64,000 nucleotides of DNA from Alistipes sp. Its GTDB lineage: Bacteria; Bacteroidota; Bacteroidia; Bacteroidales; Rikenellaceae. The DNA lies in assembly GCA_017938765.1 (NCBI GenBank), contig JAGBAX010000023.1, positions 1 through 64,000 of the forward strand. The letters are read 5' to 3'. Positions 24,261 to 34,424 of the stretch are shown here, piece after piece (the stretch's first letter is position 1; every line of letters begins with the position of its first letter). A program made the position numbers and the translations under genes. The notes under the pieces were generated by a model. The model ran no database searches. It was given only the letters and a program-made list of their open reading frames with translations, and was not told the origin of the DNA.

Positions 24261-25913
24261 CTACTTTGCGTAGGTTACCTTATTGGTGTAGCGTTTGTCG
24301 CTATTGCCTGGATAGACCTTAAGAAGGGCTACACCGTGAGGAGCCACCTCGGTGGTAAAGCGACCCTTGCCGGTATCGTCTGTAAGGTGACCGACGTCCT
24401 TTTGACGCCATAGGTCACGAACAGTACGAGTGCCGTCATAGAGGCCGAGCATACGTGGGTTGATGCTAATCTTTGCTGGCTTATCGCCCTTATTGAAGAG
24501 ACCAACAGCCAAAGAGCCATCCTCCAAGTGCTTAACATAAATTACCTGTGAGTTGTCCTTCTTGCGCCATACAGGTACTGCGTGCAAGCCAAGTGGATCC
24601 TGATTTACCTCGATAACCTCGTCGTTTGAGAGCAGCGAGAGTGTAAAGTCGTCAAGACGAGCCATATCACAGCCGATAAGCAGCGGTGAAGCGAAGAGTG
24701 CCCAAAGGCTCATATGTGTATACTGCTCGTCAGCTGTAAGCTTTGTATAGTGGAGTTTAGGACCCCAACCTACAAGACCAACAACAAGCATATCTACATC
24801 AGGCCAAGCACCTGGACGGCAGAATGGAATCCACTTATCCTGAGAGAAACCAATACTGCTAATACTCTTCCAAGTATCGCGGATATCGCCTGTAGTACGC
24901 CAGCACTCAGCGTTATCCATAAAGAATGGAGCATCTGCAAGTGGAGCAGAGTTGGAGAGTGAGAGTACGATATCACGCTTTACAGAGCGCAATGCCTCGA
25001 AAGCCTCCTTAGTGTGGTAACGGGTATTTGGATTCCAATCGTACTTAAGGTAGTCAACGCCCCAATCGGCGAACTGCTTAACATCGGCCTCGATAAATGA
25101 GTACTCGCCGTGGATGTAGTACTCCTTACGATCCTGCCAGTAGTTAGCATCCGGAGTGTTCTTCTGGTAGCGGTAGTGCTCATTGTGCAGACCATCCTTA
25201 ATCCACTGGTTTACACCATCGGCATTGTCCGAATAGCTACCGATATGCGCAGCATATGTACCAACCCAAGGCACAGTGTAGATACCAAGCTTAAGACCCA
25301 TATCGTGAATCTCCTTGCTCAGAGCCTCCATATCAGGGAACTTAGTGTTAGGCTGGATAGCGTTGTACTTACCGCCACGCTGACCCTGCCATCCATCGTC
25401 GATGTTGATATAGCTCCAGCCGTGGTTGATAAGGCCTGAGCTAACCATTGCGCGTGCAGATGAGAGCACCTGCTCCTGAGTCACATCACGAGCCCAGCAG
25501 TTCCAAGAGTTCCAACCCATTGGAGGGGTCAGAGCCAGCTTATCGCCTACAACAATGCGAAGCTCACGCTCATATGTACCCTTGTCGTTGGTAGCCTTGA
25601 GCATAATGTGATATGTGCCCTCCTTCTTGAGTGTACCAGAGATGCGACCTGTCTTCTCGTCAAGTTTCAGACCCTTAGGAAGACCCTCGGCAGAGAATGT
25701 CATCGGGCGGTCACCGGTTGCTGCAATAGTATAGATGCAAGGTGAGCCTGGGCGCAGACCAAAGACCTTTGCGCCATTGATGTGCGGAGTTGCAGCTGGC
25801 TTTGGAGTGAGGATATATGCCGACAAGTCGGGAATCTCCACCTCTGCAGGCTGCTGTGCCGCTACGGTATTTAACACCATAGCAAAAGCAAGTAGTGCAA
25901 TGAGTTTTTTCAT
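24261..25913 (-). CDS. GH27 alpha-galactosidase with N-terminal Ig-like domain
   Basis: A 550-residue exported glycoside hydrolase that removes terminal alpha-galactose. The start at 25913 (KKLIALLAFAMVLNTVAAQ) gives a clean signal peptide; the ATG at 25952 would add 13 residues and overlap the upstream gene. A putative Ig-like module (about residues 45-120, GLPKGLKLDEKTGRISG) precedes the GH27 barrel: PPMGWNSWNCW, YINIDDGWQ, the nucleophile Asp in DYLKYDWN and the acid/base Asp in RTTGDIRD. A C-terminal beta-sandwich ends the protein. It is the last gene of the operon that starts with SusC, so alpha-galactosides or alpha-galactose-capped glycans are likely targets. Confidence 0.93.
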   Translation of the reverse strand: MKKLIALLAFAMVLNTVAAQQPAEVEIPDLSAYILTPKPAATPHINGAKVFGLRPGSPCIYTIAATGDRPMTFSAEGLPKGLKLDEKTGRISGTLKKEGTYHIMLKATNDKGTYERELRIVVGDKLALTPPMGWNSWNCWARDVTQEQVLSSARAMVSSGLINHGWSYINIDDGWQGQRGGKYNAIQPNTKFPDMEALSKEIHDMGLKLGIYTVPWVGTYAAHIGSYSDNADGVNQWIKDGLHNEHYRYQKNTPDANYWQDRKEYYIHGEYSFIEADVKQFADWGVDYLKYDWNPNTRYHTKEAFEALRSVKRDIVLSLSNSAPLADAPFFMDNAECWRTTGDIRDTWKSISSIGFSQDKWIPFCRPGAWPDVDMLVVGLVGWGPKLHYTKLTADEQYTHMSLWALFASPLLIGCDMARLDDFTLSLLSNDEVIEVNQDPLGLHAVPVWRKKDNSQVIYVKHLEDGSLAVGLFNKGDKPAKISINPRMLGLYDGTRTVRDLWRQKDVGHLTDDTGKGRFTTEVAPHGVALLKVYPGNSDKRYTNKVTYAK

Positions 25914-25945
25914 AATTGTTTTCGTTTTAGTATTAGTTAAATATT

Positions 25946-27697
25946 TTACCATTCATTCTCTGATGCAGGTATCGGATTACGGGTCATATCCTTGGTTGCA
26001 AAGTCGCCCCACACCTCTGAAAAGTCGGTGGTAAGGGTGCTGCACTCCATAGTCTTACGCTTACCGCTCTTATCTACGGCGCGGATTGTAAATGGAGCAT
26101 TTTTATCTGCCAACTTACCCTTATAGAGGTGCTTGGTAGAACCTCTATAGCCGTCACTTGTGGTGCCCAAAACCTCTAAAAACCAATAGGCTACCCACCA
26201 CTCGCGCTCTGCGATTTTTGACATTGTAGCCACCTGCTTGCCATTCTGCCACAGGGTCACATCCCAATCTCCGTGCTCAATATTCCAAATATTGGCAATG
26301 ATATATCCAGGAGCAGACCAGCTATACTTCGAGTAGTAGTTCTGTTTTGCAGACTTGCTCTGATTCAAACGAGGGTCATAAAATGTCTGACCACCATCGT
26401 ATGCACGAATCTGCATATCAGGATCATAGCCCGTAGCCTTGTAGTACCAATCCTTAAGGGTGTTGCCGCTAATAGTATAGACACCATAGCCATTTGGCGT
26501 ACCATCTACACAGACGGTAGAGTGCCACATACCACCACACACAGCTCCGTGGATATGCTCATATATCTTCTTACCATTTACGGTATGAATCCAGGTTGCC
26601 TGCTTATGAGTGTGACCAATCAGCAGATGCACCTCCTGATACTCAGAGAGCAGATTGAGCACCTTCTGACGATAACGCTCATCGGAGTGGTTACCGCCCT
26701 TACCATCACGGAATGGGATATGAACGCAGAGAAGTACCATCTTATCCTTTGGCACATACGAAAGATCCTGCTTGAGCCACTCAAACTGCCAATCGTAGAA
26801 GCCTGCAGCATACTCATAGTCCTCACCCGGAGGAGGTGTCTCGCCGTGCAGAGCGTTATCCATAACAACGATATGGGTATCACTACGGCTAAACGAGTAG
26901 TTCTGCGGGCCGAAGTACTTGTGAAAGTTCTCGACGCTCTTCCAATACGAAGTTGTATTGCTATGGTCGTTTGGCGACAGCTCGTTCAGGTGGTCGTGGT
27001 TACCCATACAGTGCAGATACTTAACCTTGCGGTTGGTAATTGACTGACGGATTCCCAGCCACATTGCAGTGTTATTCTTGTTTGTAATATCGCCAAGCGT
27101 TATGGCGTACGGATTTACAAGATTTGGCACAAGCGCATCAATATCGGGTACAGTCTCATTACGGAAGCGCTCAACATCGTTTGCATCGTGTACCTGAATA
27201 TCTGCAAGTGCGAGCAGCGTGAACTGCGTCTGCTTGCCACCAGGCAGCAGCTCAAGGGTAAAGTCGTGAGTATACTTCTGGCCCTCGGCAACCGTAAAAC
27301 GCTTGTAGAAGGTGGCGTGGTTACCATTATCTACAGGTATCTCATACTCCGCTGGCACGCTGAGGTAGACCATATCTGAGTGCTCGTCGCGAACAAGCTG
27401 GTAGACACCATTTTTATCCGTCTGCACGCAGGTAAAGCCGTCGCTGACAACAACGCCCTCGATACCCTCGCCACTCTGCTTATCTTTAACAACGCCATAG
27501 AGAGTAGTCGACTCGTCCAACACCGTGCCGTTAACAACGACATCATCCGTATCATCCCACTTACCCTCTTCATCCTCCTTCTTATCATCCTCAGTCTCCT
27601 GCTCTTGGTCAGGTTTTGGTGGCAACGGAAGACCCTTCTCGCAACTTGTAGCTGTGATTGCGAAGGCCAGAAGGAGCATCAAAAATAGTTTTTTCAT
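25946..27697 (-). CDS. Calcineurin-like metallophosphoesterase lipoprotein
   Basis: A 583-residue lipoprotein (lipobox ending ATSC at residue 19) with an acidic linker (about 30-55). An N-terminal beta-sandwich (GVVKDKQSGEGIEGVVVSDG) is followed by a metallophosphoesterase core: LALADIQVHD, TLGDITNKNN, MGNHDHLNELS, the VHIPF strand and IGHTHKQ. A C-terminal domain starts near 410. This N/catalytic/C order is the Bacteroidetes MetallophosN-MetallophosC arrangement. Metal-binding residues are all present. It is followed by the GH27 gene and preceded by the DUF1735 lipoprotein gene. A larger paralogue lies at 39430-43005. A phosphodiester or phosphomonoester on the target glycan is a plausible substrate. 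Confidence 0.88.
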   Translation of the reverse strand: MKKLFLMLLLAFAITATSCEKGLPLPPKPDQEQETEDDKKEDEEGKWDDTDDVVVNGTVLDESTTLYGVVKDKQSGEGIEGVVVSDGFTCVQTDKNGVYQLVRDEHSDMVYLSVPAEYEIPVDNGNHATFYKRFTVAEGQKYTHDFTLELLPGGKQTQFTLLALADIQVHDANDVERFRNETVPDIDALVPNLVNPYAITLGDITNKNNTAMWLGIRQSITNRKVKYLHCMGNHDHLNELSPNDHSNTTSYWKSVENFHKYFGPQNYSFSRSDTHIVVMDNALHGETPPPGEDYEYAAGFYDWQFEWLKQDLSYVPKDKMVLLCVHIPFRDGKGGNHSDERYRQKVLNLLSEYQEVHLLIGHTHKQATWIHTVNGKKIYEHIHGAVCGGMWHSTVCVDGTPNGYGVYTISGNTLKDWYYKATGYDPDMQIRAYDGGQTFYDPRLNQSKSAKQNYYSKYSWSAPGYIIANIWNIEHGDWDVTLWQNGKQVATMSKIAEREWWVAYWFLEVLGTTSDGYRGSTKHLYKGKLADKNAPFTIRAVDKSGKRKTMECSTLTTDFSEVWGDFATKDMTRNPIPASENEW

Positions 27698-27711
27698 AGT
27701 TTATAGTACAA

Positions 27712-27732
27712 AATGGGGGCACTACCCCCATT
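27712..27732. terminator. Intra-operon hairpin
   Basis: AATGGGGG and CCCCCATT form an 8-bp stem with a 5-base loop, between the DUF1735 and metallophosphoesterase genes. Without a long T run it may lower or stabilise expression rather than terminate. Confidence 0.5.
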
Positions 27733-27762
27733 AAAGGGGCGTGCCTCCATAGTAGTTATTAA

Positions 27763-29163
27763 CTAATCTGCAAGTTTAACCTCGAGGACATTAAACTCGG
27801 CAATATTTGCATACTGCGCAACTGTTGTATTACGAGTGCAGTTGGTAACACATACGCGAACATACTGCACATTTGCGTCACCTGTAAACTCATATGTAAA
27901 CGGACCTACCATAGCCTTATCACCGCCACACTGTGCAATGTGGTCGAATGATGCTACTCTGTACCAATCGTAGCCATCAGCAGATACCTGGATATAACCA
28001 GCAATGAAGTCCTGATAGTTACGACGGGTAATCTCAACACCGACAAGGTTGTGCTCAGCCTCAAGATTCCAAGCAACGATATACGGATTCTCCTTAGAGC
28101 AGCTGATATTCTCCGCAATAAACGAAGAGGTGTTATAACCAGAGTGCCAGTAGGTGGATACATCGCCGTCAATCATATGAACATAGTTATTGTTTGTGGC
28201 AGTTGTATTACCGTGAGTAGAGTTACACTCCCAAAGTGACCACTTGTTGCGACGATCACCGGCGTCAACAATTGTAGGCACTACACCATCCTGTTGTAGG
28301 TGGATGAGCATAAACTGATTATCAGCGTTGATTACATAGTTCTCTGAGTTAGCGGTAAGCACAATCGGAATAGAACAACGATATGTGTTTGTCGGGAGCT
28401 TTGACAAATCTACGCGAAGAGTAAGCTCGAGCTCCGACTCACCAGCCAAAAGTACCGGCTCACCAACAATCTCGAAAGCATCCTGTGGACAAGCCTTCAG
28501 GTAGCTACCATCACCGAAGCGGTTAAAGGCAGCAAGAGATGTATCCAGAGTGACATTGCAATCCATCGGGTTGTTAAACGGAACGGTTACGGTGAGCTTC
28601 TTCTCATACACATAAGCCGAAGATGAAGACCACTTAACAGTCTCCTGACGGTTTGGCATAAAGAAGATCTCTGCAGGCAACATTGTCGGAGAGACAAGCA
28701 CAACAGACTTGCTCTCGTTAATATTGCTCTCAGAAGAGATGCGCAAAGGCACTACATAGTTGTGGTCTGCTGGCAGTGCTGCGATAGTATCGTAGTCAAA
28801 ACCAACCTTTATAGGTGCTGTACGAATATCGCTTGTAAGGTTTACAGTCTGGTTAACCAACCAATATGTACCCTCTGTAAGAACCTGATATGATGTGCCA
28901 TTTGCAGCATTGTACTCGTCAATAGCGATTGGATCAATAGCCACATTTACGACAGCATCAGCCGCAAAGTAACCACTGCGGTGGATATTTACCACAGCTG
29001 TAGGCTCGTGGTCGAGGTCATAGAACTCAGCAACCTGGAAGCCATCCTTTACGATGTACACATACGGCTCTGTGAGATTTGCATCGCGATTATTCTCGCA
29101 CGCCACTGTACCCAACATCAGTGCAGTACAGATAGCAATATATAATTTTCTCATAAATCTCAT
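27763..29163 (-). CDS. DUF1735 / discoidin-domain surface lipoprotein
   Basis: A 466-residue lipoprotein (TVACENNRDANL, modified Cys at about residue 23). Residues about 30-150 match DUF1735, with the HRSGYFAADAVVNVAIDPIA and NYVVPLRISSESN segments. The C-terminal third (about 310-460) is an F5/8 type C (discoidin-like) carbohydrate-binding domain: the middle reads HSGYNTSSFIAEN, WNLEAEHNLVGVEITRRNYQ and DWYRVASFDH. Such proteins sit beside SusC/SusD and bind the glycan at the cell surface, like SusE/SusF. No catalytic residues are expected. Confidence 0.82.
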   Translation of the reverse strand: MRFMRKLYIAICTALMLGTVACENNRDANLTEPYVYIVKDGFQVAEFYDLDHEPTAVVNIHRSGYFAADAVVNVAIDPIAIDEYNAANGTSYQVLTEGTYWLVNQTVNLTSDIRTAPIKVGFDYDTIAALPADHNYVVPLRISSESNINESKSVVLVSPTMLPAEIFFMPNRQETVKWSSSSAYVYEKKLTVTVPFNNPMDCNVTLDTSLAAFNRFGDGSYLKACPQDAFEIVGEPVLLAGESELELTLRVDLSKLPTNTYRCSIPIVLTANSENYVINADNQFMLIHLQQDGVVPTIVDAGDRRNKWSLWECNSTHGNTTATNNNYVHMIDGDVSTYWHSGYNTSSFIAENISCSKENPYIVAWNLEAEHNLVGVEITRRNYQDFIAGYIQVSADGYDWYRVASFDHIAQCGGDKAMVGPFTYEFTGDANVQYVRVCVTNCTRNTTVAQYANIAEFNVLEVKLAD

Positions 29164-29184
29164 AGTTTAATATTTATCAATCTA

Positions 29185-31077
29185 CTAATAGAATGGATTT
29201 TGTGTAAGGTTAGTCAAACGATCAACCTCTGACTGGTAGAATGGCAACAGATACTGACGCTTTGTAAATACGCGAGTACTTGGGTTGTTACCACCATCGT
29301 GAGGAATTACTGTACGCTGCCAGAAGCCTCCTGTCTTAGATGAGCTTGTTGCAGTTACATTCATACCATATACATTACCAGCATCCTCAACCTCAGAGAG
29401 AAGGTTTGTACGGGTATCGAAGTAGCGATGGTTCTCGAAGTTGAGCTCAATCTGACGCTCACGAAGGATATACTTCTTCAGACCCTCGTATGTATTTGCA
29501 TCAGAGTAGATTGTCTCAATATTAGGCACGCCAGCACGAGTACGAATACGGTTGAGCTGAGTCAGCGCGTCAGAGATGATATAGTTACCAACACCTGCAT
29601 TTGCAGCCTCATTTACAGCCTCTGCATAGTTCAGAAGCACCTCTGCATAACGGAACAACGGCCAAGTAATAGCCTCCCAAGTTGTAGAACTTGCATTCTT
29701 GGTGTCGTAGTTAGGGTTAGCAAACTTATATGGCAGGTAACCTGTTACAGAGTAGTTATCAGAAGTACCTGAGTATGAGTTACCACCGCGGTGCATAGTA
29801 ATCTTAACTCTGTTTGAGCCACCAACCCAAGTGAGGTTGTTCCAGAATACTGACATATAGAATCGTGGCTCACGACCAACATACATCTTAAAGGTCTCCT
29901 CACGGTTTTTCAAAACTGGGTGAGTAAGATACTCAAAGCCGCTCTCTGAATAGCCAGACTGCTCATCGATAATCGGAGCACCGTCAGAGTAATAACCTGT
30001 AATAGGATAGCGACCATTCTCCATAGCGAATGCGTCAACCAGCTTCTGAGTTACAGCAACACCACCATAAGCACGACCACCAACACCCTCAGGAGTTGTA
30101 GCTACGCGCCAGTTGTAAGAGTTGTTCTGACGAGCAAAGATAAGCTCCTTGTTCCAACGCTCAACAAACACCTTCTTCCAGCTCTCATATGGAGTACCGG
30201 CGTTCTCACCTACGATCTCGTAGAGGTGGAGATTCATAAGATCCTCAGCAGCCTGCGCAGCCTTAACCCACTTATTAGGGTCGTAAGTCTGTGGAAACAG
30301 ATCTTTGCCGTAGTAGTTCTTTATGCCTGCATACATTGGATTACCATTGTAGAGCGGACGAGCAGAGTAGAGCAACAGACGAGCCTTAACTGCCATAGCA
30401 GCACCCTTTGTTGCACGACCAAGCCACTCATCTGGCTGAGTAAGCGGAAGATCCTCTGCAGCGCGATCCAACTCACCACATACCCACTCAACGCACTCAT
30501 CCCAAGTGTTACGGTCGATGTCACGAAGCTCCTCGCTTGTATAGTCTGCACACTCCTCACCAAGAATAGGCACCGGACCATACATACGCATCAGACAAAA
30601 GTAGAAATAACCGCGAAGGAAACGAGCCTCTGCGCTCCACTCCTCAACCTGCTCTGGAGTAAGCTCCTTACAGCGGGTTATATTCTCCATAAAGTAGCTC
30701 GCCTCACGAATACCCTTCCAGTACAAAGAGTAGTTCTTTGTGAGGAAAGATGAACTTGATACAGATGGGTTGCTTGATACCATCCAAGAGTCGTTGTTAA
30801 AAAGGCGGTGCCAACGGTTACCGAACGAAACTGTACACTCATCTGAGCAAGCCTCCCAAATATTGCTCTGGCCAGATGGGTCAGTCTCGTTGTTAATCCA
30901 CGAGTATACATTTATCAGATACTGGCGAGTGGTCAGCATCTTCTCAAAGATGTTCTCTGATGTCATCGGCTCATCTGGCTGACGATTAAGCCACGCATCG
31001 CAGCTCACCATACTGAGCGAGAGCAGAGAGATTACTATTAAAATATATTTTTTCATAATCATAATTGTTTTAACCAT
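29185..31077 (-). CDS. SusD/RagB nutrient-binding outer-membrane lipoprotein
   Basis: A 630-residue surface lipoprotein. The likely ATG is at 31056, giving MKKYILIVISLLSLSMVSC with a normal lipobox; an upstream ATG at 31077 overlaps the SusC stop. The body has the SusD pattern: N-terminal TPR helices (WNRQPDEP region, AEARFLRGYFYF, RLLLYSARPLYN), a central variable part, and the C-terminal RYAEVLLNYAEAVNEA, LTQLNRIRTRAGVP and LRERQIELNFENHRYFD segments. It forms a lid on the SusC barrel and captures the glycan. It immediately follows the susC-like gene. Confidence 0.95.
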   Translation of the reverse strand: MVKTIMIMKKYILIVISLLSLSMVSCDAWLNRQPDEPMTSENIFEKMLTTRQYLINVYSWINNETDPSGQSNIWEACSDECTVSFGNRWHRLFNNDSWMVSSNPSVSSSSFLTKNYSLYWKGIREASYFMENITRCKELTPEQVEEWSAEARFLRGYFYFCLMRMYGPVPILGEECADYTSEELRDIDRNTWDECVEWVCGELDRAAEDLPLTQPDEWLGRATKGAAMAVKARLLLYSARPLYNGNPMYAGIKNYYGKDLFPQTYDPNKWVKAAQAAEDLMNLHLYEIVGENAGTPYESWKKVFVERWNKELIFARQNNSYNWRVATTPEGVGGRAYGGVAVTQKLVDAFAMENGRYPITGYYSDGAPIIDEQSGYSESGFEYLTHPVLKNREETFKMYVGREPRFYMSVFWNNLTWVGGSNRVKITMHRGGNSYSGTSDNYSVTGYLPYKFANPNYDTKNASSTTWEAITWPLFRYAEVLLNYAEAVNEAANAGVGNYIISDALTQLNRIRTRAGVPNIETIYSDANTYEGLKKYILRERQIELNFENHRYFDTRTNLLSEVEDAGNVYGMNVTATSSSKTGGFWQRTVIPHDGGNNPSTRVFTKRQYLLPFYQSEVDRLTNLTQNPFY

Positions 31078-34000
31078 TAGAATACGAGGGTTGCGCCGAT
31101 ATTATAAACTCGGTTGTTTGGATATCCTGCAGCACCTGTCTGCAAATCTGGATCCCACAGCTTAAATGGAGCAAATGTGAGAAGATTTACACCTGATACA
31201 TAGATACGCAGTCTGTCGATGTGCGCACGAGCAGTGAGGCTCTTAGGCAGGGTGTAACCAATCTCTGCATTCTTCAATCGGATATAACGACCATCAACCA
31301 TCCAGAATGTAGATGCCTGATTGTTATTGGTGTTAGAACCAATGGTCAAACGAGGATACTTAGCATCGCGGTTATCCTCTGTCCAATAGTTGCCATATAG
31401 GTCGGCAAATACATTTGAGTGACGAGTCTTAGTAGCGATAAATGGCTGAGTATAAGAGTTGTTGATAAAGAAGTTTACATTATCAATACCCTGGAAGAAG
31501 AGTGAAACATCAATACCCTTCCAACGAACTGAAGCACCAAAACCGTAAGAGATCTCTGGTACATCTGGGAAACCGATAGGCTTCTTATCGTAGTCATCAA
31601 CAACACCGTCACCATTGATATCAACATATCGGATATCACCAGGCTTAACCTCACCAAACTTCTGTGTTGGCCAAGCGTCAATCTCCTCCTGGCTCTGGAA
31701 CAGACCATCTGCGACAAGGCCGAATGTCTGCCAGTTACTCTGACCGATGCGGTTCTGGTAAGCGTACTCCCACTCCGGTTGGTCATTGTCAAGGATTGTG
31801 TTGTGTGCATAGGTGAAGTTTGCACGAGCAGTAACATCTACCTGACCAATCTTCTGGTGATAGTCGAGTGATGCGTCGATACCGCGGTTGTGCATCTTAC
31901 CAACATTAATCCAAGGCTTATTTACAAGACCTGCAATCTCAGGGATTGATGAAGACTGGAGGAAGATACCGCTACGATTCTCATCGAAGTAGTCAACCTG
32001 AACCTTAGCCTTGCCAAAGAATGACATATCGACACCAACATTGAGTTTGCGAACAGTCTCCCAACCTACATTAGGGTTTGGATAGTCACCCAGACGGATA
32101 CCTGTATACTTAGTGTTAGATGAACCGAAGTAGTAGTCATAACCGCTATCGATAGTCTCGAGATAGATGAAACGACGGCCGCCACCAATCTGGTCATTAC
32201 CTACAAGACCGTAAGATGCCTTGAACTTGAGCAGGTCGATAACCTCCTTAGCAGGCTCAAACCACTCCTCGTTTGACATAGCCCAACCAAGAGCCACTGA
32301 TGGGAAGAAACCGAAACGGTTACCTGGAGAGAAGTTCTCAGAGCCGTTGTAACCGAAGTTACCCTCAACAAAGTAACGGTTTGCATAGTCATAAGTTACA
32401 CGACCAGCGATACCCTGATTACGGTATGGCAAGAACTTATCCGGATCGGTCTCTGATGAGTTAACAAAGTTCTTTTGAGAGTGCTGATAGAGGAACAGCG
32501 CACCTACTGAGTGCTTACCAAATGTACGAGAGTAATTGATAGATGCCTCCATATATACTGTACGACGACTATTGCTGCTCTTGCTCAGGCTAAGGCTCTC
32601 CTCTCCCACAACAGTTGGGGTCTTGATAAGGTTACCCTCATCATCACGACCTGAAGCCATATACTGTGGAGGGGTCTTAGTACGAGCTACATGCTGGTAG
32701 TTCATCGCATCGAATGCAAACTTAAGGTTTGCAGTAAGGCCTGGGGTAATCCAGCTACCGAAGTCCTGATTGAGGTTAACGGTAGAGGTTGCTGTATTCC
32801 AGAACTTCTCACGATAACCCTTCTGAGTCAGAAGCACATATGGGTTAGCACCATCGTTATCTGCAGGACCTGCAAGAGTTCCATCAGAGTAGTAGAGTGG
32901 ATATGCAATCGGAATAGTATTGAGTGCATATGACCAGATGCTGCTGGTATCGCCACCTGGCTCATTCTTGCGCTCGAATGATGTTCCGAGGTTAAAGTTG
33001 AGCTTTGTGTGCTTAAATACCTGTACATCTACATTTGAACGGAAGTTATAACGACGATAGTATACAGATGTGTCATAGTTCTTCATATTATCCACCTGGA
33101 ACAGACCATCCTCGTTATAGAATGCGCCAGAGATGTAATACTTAGCAATATCACCACCACCGCTAACGCTTACATTAACCTTCTCATTCCAAGAGAGGTT
33201 CTTGTAGAGGGTATCAATCCAATTTACATTTGGATAGAGGTCTGGGTCAACGCCTGATGCAATCTTCTCGATAGTCTCTGGAGAGTAGATCATACTACCA
33301 GAAGCCTCGTTGTACATCTCAGCATACTGAACGCCATTAACCATCTCAGGAACCTTTGTAGGCTGAATAAGACCACCCTCGATAGAGAGTGAAACCTTTG
33401 GCTTACCTGCGTCACCGCTGCGGGTTGTAATCATAACAACGCCGTTTGCACCACGCACACCATAGATAGCTGTTGCAGACGCATCCTTAAGGATACTCAT
33501 CTCCTTAATATCGTCTACATTCACAAGATCCATATCACGCTCAACACCATCAACCAAAATAAGCGGAGTCTTTGTATCGCCGAAGGTCGAGATACCACGA
33601 ATCCAGAAGGTCGAACCGGCACCCGGCTCACCTGAACGCTGTACAGATACAACACCTGCCAGCTGACCTGCGATATTACCAGAGAGCTTTGCTACCGGAG
33701 CGCGCAGATCGTCAATTGCTACAGAAGAGATAGCTCCGATAACACTGGCCTTCTTCTGTGTACCGTAACCCACAACAACCACATCCTCAACCTGGGTTGC
33801 AGCTTGCTGCATACGGATAGTCATATCTGTAGTTACATCGCGCACGGCCATCTCTACATCCTGATAACCGATGAACGAAACAACAACTACAGCAAGGGCA
33901 TTGTCGCACTTGAGGCTAAACTTACCATCAATATCTGCAGAGGTACCGATAGTGGTATTCTTAACCCACACTGATGCACCAATTACAGGCTCGCCGGTAA

Positions 34001-34403
34001 TGTCGTCAATAATACGACCAGAGAGCACTCTCTCCTTGTTCTGCTGTGCTGTTGCAGCTGTAACAGTCTGAGTCTCCTTCTTTGACGGCAGAAGCACGAT
34101 GTCATTCTGGCTGATAACATAAGTCACGCTCTTGCCGGAAAGTGCGGCACTGAGCAGGCTCTCAACACTCTGAGCGCCAGCCGGAACCGAGATTGAGATG
34201 TCATTTGGCAAATTGCCTGACCACGAAAAGCGGTAGCTGCTACTTGCCTCAATCTTCTCAATAAGCTGCTTTAATGTCTTAGCACCCGATGCGTCAATCT
34301 TGGCAGTACTCTGCGCGCTGACCTGACAAATCGAGATGCTTAACATTAGGCATACGACAACAAGTCGCAAACCCTGTTTAAGTAGATTTTGTCTCATAAG
34401 CAT
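31077..34403 (-). CDS. SusC/RagA TonB-linked outer-membrane transporter with STN domain
   Basis: A 1108-residue TonB-dependent transporter. After the signal peptide comes a secretin/TonB short N-terminal (STN) domain (about 40-110, SGAKTLKQLIEKIEASSSY), then a carboxypeptidase-like domain (about 125-190, GRIIDDITGEPVIGASVWVK), the plug with the SusC box VVVGYGTQKKASVIGAISSV, and a 22-strand barrel ending NIGATLVF. The STN domain is found in transporters that signal to FecR anti-sigma factors, and fecR lies directly upstream. It therefore both imports the glycan with SusD and reports its presence, switching on its own operon. Confidence 0.95.
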   Translation of the reverse strand: MLMRQNLLKQGLRLVVVCLMLSISICQVSAQSTAKIDASGAKTLKQLIEKIEASSSYRFSWSGNLPNDISISVPAGAQSVESLLSAALSGKSVTYVISQNDIVLLPSKKETQTVTAATAQQNKERVLSGRIIDDITGEPVIGASVWVKNTTIGTSADIDGKFSLKCDNALAVVVVSFIGYQDVEMAVRDVTTDMTIRMQQAATQVEDVVVVGYGTQKKASVIGAISSVAIDDLRAPVAKLSGNIAGQLAGVVSVQRSGEPGAGSTFWIRGISTFGDTKTPLILVDGVERDMDLVNVDDIKEMSILKDASATAIYGVRGANGVVMITTRSGDAGKPKVSLSIEGGLIQPTKVPEMVNGVQYAEMYNEASGSMIYSPETIEKIASGVDPDLYPNVNWIDTLYKNLSWNEKVNVSVSGGGDIAKYYISGAFYNEDGLFQVDNMKNYDTSVYYRRYNFRSNVDVQVFKHTKLNFNLGTSFERKNEPGGDTSSIWSYALNTIPIAYPLYYSDGTLAGPADNDGANPYVLLTQKGYREKFWNTATSTVNLNQDFGSWITPGLTANLKFAFDAMNYQHVARTKTPPQYMASGRDDEGNLIKTPTVVGEESLSLSKSSNSRRTVYMEASINYSRTFGKHSVGALFLYQHSQKNFVNSSETDPDKFLPYRNQGIAGRVTYDYANRYFVEGNFGYNGSENFSPGNRFGFFPSVALGWAMSNEEWFEPAKEVIDLLKFKASYGLVGNDQIGGGRRFIYLETIDSGYDYYFGSSNTKYTGIRLGDYPNPNVGWETVRKLNVGVDMSFFGKAKVQVDYFDENRSGIFLQSSSIPEIAGLVNKPWINVGKMHNRGIDASLDYHQKIGQVDVTARANFTYAHNTILDNDQPEWEYAYQNRIGQSNWQTFGLVADGLFQSQEEIDAWPTQKFGEVKPGDIRYVDINGDGVVDDYDKKPIGFPDVPEISYGFGASVRWKGIDVSLFFQGIDNVNFFINNSYTQPFIATKTRHSNVFADLYGNYWTEDNRDAKYPRLTIGSNTNNNQASTFWMVDGRYIRLKNAEIGYTLPKSLTARAHIDRLRIYVSGVNLLTFAPFKLWDPDLQTGAAGYPNNRVYNIGATLVF

Positions 34404-34424
34404 TTAATTTATAGTGGTTAGTGT